64,000 bases of DNA, from the NCBI GenBank assembly GCA_015350385.1, contig WNKI01000001.1, positions 8,023,433 to 8,087,432 of the forward strand. Direction: 5' to 3'. Positions 62,542 to 64,000 of the stretch are shown here, piece after piece. Both the position numbers and the translations under genes were made by a program. This stretch comes from Aculops lycopersici (lineage: Eukaryota > Arthropoda > Arachnida > Trombidiformes > Eriophyidae). The notes under the pieces were generated by a model that saw only the letters and a list, made by a program, of their open reading frames with translations, searched no databases and had not been told where the DNA came from. Positions within the stretch are counted from its first letter, which is position 1, and each line of letters starts with the position of its first letter.

Positions 62542-64000
62542 TTTGGCAATATTATCTTAGGTTGAGTTCAAATCTGTCCATAAAATTTTATGAAGGGTTC
62601 GAGCTGATTTGCAATGAACAATCAATTATGGCTGCACTAATAGTGTCAATAATGAGATTTGATCAGTTTCAATATTTGGAACTCTCTAGTAAAGCTTTGC
62701 GTTATTGGTCATGCTTGTTGAGTATTTCGTTTCCTTGCATTGAAATTTTCAGTCTTTTCTCTCTCTCCCTCTGTTCAAAATCTGCTTTTCCCGTCTTCTA
62801 TCTCGCTAGAAAACTGTAAGTTTCCTCAATAGAGTGTCAATGATTGAAGATAATGACAAACTTTGTCATTCTCTCGCCTGTCTGTTTTGTCTTTCTCCTT
62901 CTCATTCGCGACTCTTGCTCGAGGCGCTTCCTCCTTGTTTTGTTTGCAACAACTCTCGCCTCTGCAATAGAATGGAAAATCTTACACAAAACCTCAATTA
63001 ATATTAGTGGTTTTATCGATTTATTGGCATATTATACAATAGATGATTGCTGTAAAACATTAATCAATAACTCTAATCTCGAATCGCAGTCAACCGTGTG
63101 CAGGAAAAGTCGAGCAAATACAACTGGTTTGAATGGGTATTTTCTCACTCGCACCCAAAGTTCGAGAACAAAACACGCGAAGGGCACTGGGAGAAATTGA
63201 TGAAACGGTGTTCGAAGGCTCAGATCCTTCATTGGCCGCATCCATTGTGGGCTAGCATCAATACGAGAGTTGAGCGCGGCAATCAAGCAGCCACACGCAC
63301 CAACACAAAACAACAAAGCCAATGGACAGTCAAACAGACAGACGAATTTACAAGCGCTTGCAAAATCCGTGCCACAAGGGCAATAGAAGCGGCGAATCAT
63401 TGTGAGTCTGTTGAAATGGCATCGTTTTAAATTTACTCAGTGCTAGTTATGTAAGCTCATAACAACTGATGCTCTTTTCACTTCCTTATTATCTCGACAA
63501 AATTGATGGCTAGTGACTTTTGGCTTCTATGGTCAACAATTTCCAATAGCTTATATTGATCGAAACTCTTAGAGTTAACCCAACTTTTCCTAACAATTCT
63601 ACTTCTTTCTTTGAGATCCAATATTCAGGTTGGAGGTGAAAATTGCTACAATGAACCTAGATAGTTGCGGTCATTTGTTGCAAATGACCGCCGGGTGTAT
63701 CATTGTGGCGAGTTCATCTAAATGACCTTTAAACTCAACTTTGCTTGGGGGATATTTGGACTCATGAAAAGTCCATTTACTTTTATAAAACTCATACTTT
63801 TCTCTGCAGACGACACGAAGCTGTCCGCATGTAATCAAATGTAACAAGCTGCAATTGTTTTTTCTCTATGCGATAGTTCCTCATTGCTAAAGACATTAGC
63901 ACTTCAAATGCCAAGGGAGAGAGGGGAAGACAAAAGGAAAAGAGAGAAAGAGAAAACTTGAACTTTTTTGCAACAAAAATGGGAGATGGACACAACAATG
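62542..64000. other. Gene-free right edge
   Basis: About 1.46 kb upstream of the membrane-protein gene with no supported gene. Open frames on both strands at 63.0-63.4 kb overlap each other and look like chance. Pyrimidine-rich runs occur at 62755-62770, and a GA-rich purine run lies at 63911-63953. Confidence 0.4.

Noticed and set aside
63032..63430. Opposed open frames of 110 and 122 codons at the right edge
   Set aside because: They overlap on opposite strands, neither resembles a protein family, and no promoter or splice context supports either.

Overview
This window is nuclear DNA from an animal, most likely an arthropod. Every recognisable gene is a conserved metazoan gene: a GATOR2 subunit, U1 and U4/U6 snRNP proteins, a golgin, a GARP subunit, and an SLC36 transporter. 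The coding density is unusual. WDR59 (1,342 codons), a 1,501-aa Gln-rich protein and most other genes are single uninterrupted reading frames. The only introns I can place are tiny (104 nt and 76 nt). Intron loss, short introns, head-to-head genes and CAAAATG-type start contexts suggest a compact, intron-poor mite, perhaps eriophyoid. That assignment is a low-confidence inference.

Layout: 1-9.3 kb holds the end of a duplicated WDR59 segment, UBLCP1 (minus), a possible micro-protein, WDR59 (plus) and an SLC36-type amino-acid transporter (minus). 12.1-20.3 kb holds two very long low-complexity genes facing each other: a disordered, probably nuclear, Ser/Thr/Gln-rich protein, and a secreted Gln/Gly/Tyr-rich protein of structural type. 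20.3-47.4 kb is almost gene-free. The one intact gene there is a secreted orphan protein (28.1-29.2 kb). A decayed paralogue of it lies 1.2 kb away inside an inverted-repeat-bounded segment. The gene-poor DNA is full of GA/CT microsatellites, perfect palindromes and a strongly over-represented word, CAACARGTKG. The stretch 26.1-27.7 kb looks different in texture. An assembly gap lies inside a microsatellite tract at 35.5 kb. 47.4-62.5 kb is a dense housekeeping cluster: an Ala-rich helical protein, PRPF4, ALKBH4, a small secreted peptide, golgin-84, a PAN-domain membrane protein with one intron, a possible two-exon gene, VPS51, SNRPC (U1-C), MTFMT, a second small secreted peptide and a single-pass membrane protein.

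Biological themes: two splicing factors (PRPF4 and U1-C) sit in a genome that seems to have lost most of its introns. Two Golgi tethering factors (golgin-84 and VPS51) both keep their N- and C-terminal conserved ends but have lost the long middle. Four conserved pairs are head-to-head and probably share bidirectional promoters (UBLCP1/WDR59, PRPF4/ALKBH4, golgin-84/PAN protein, U1-C/MTFMT). The observations I would check first are the collapsed tethers, the CAACARGTKG word field (it resembles Scratch/Snail zinc-finger sites) and the exact 220-bp duplication of WDR59.
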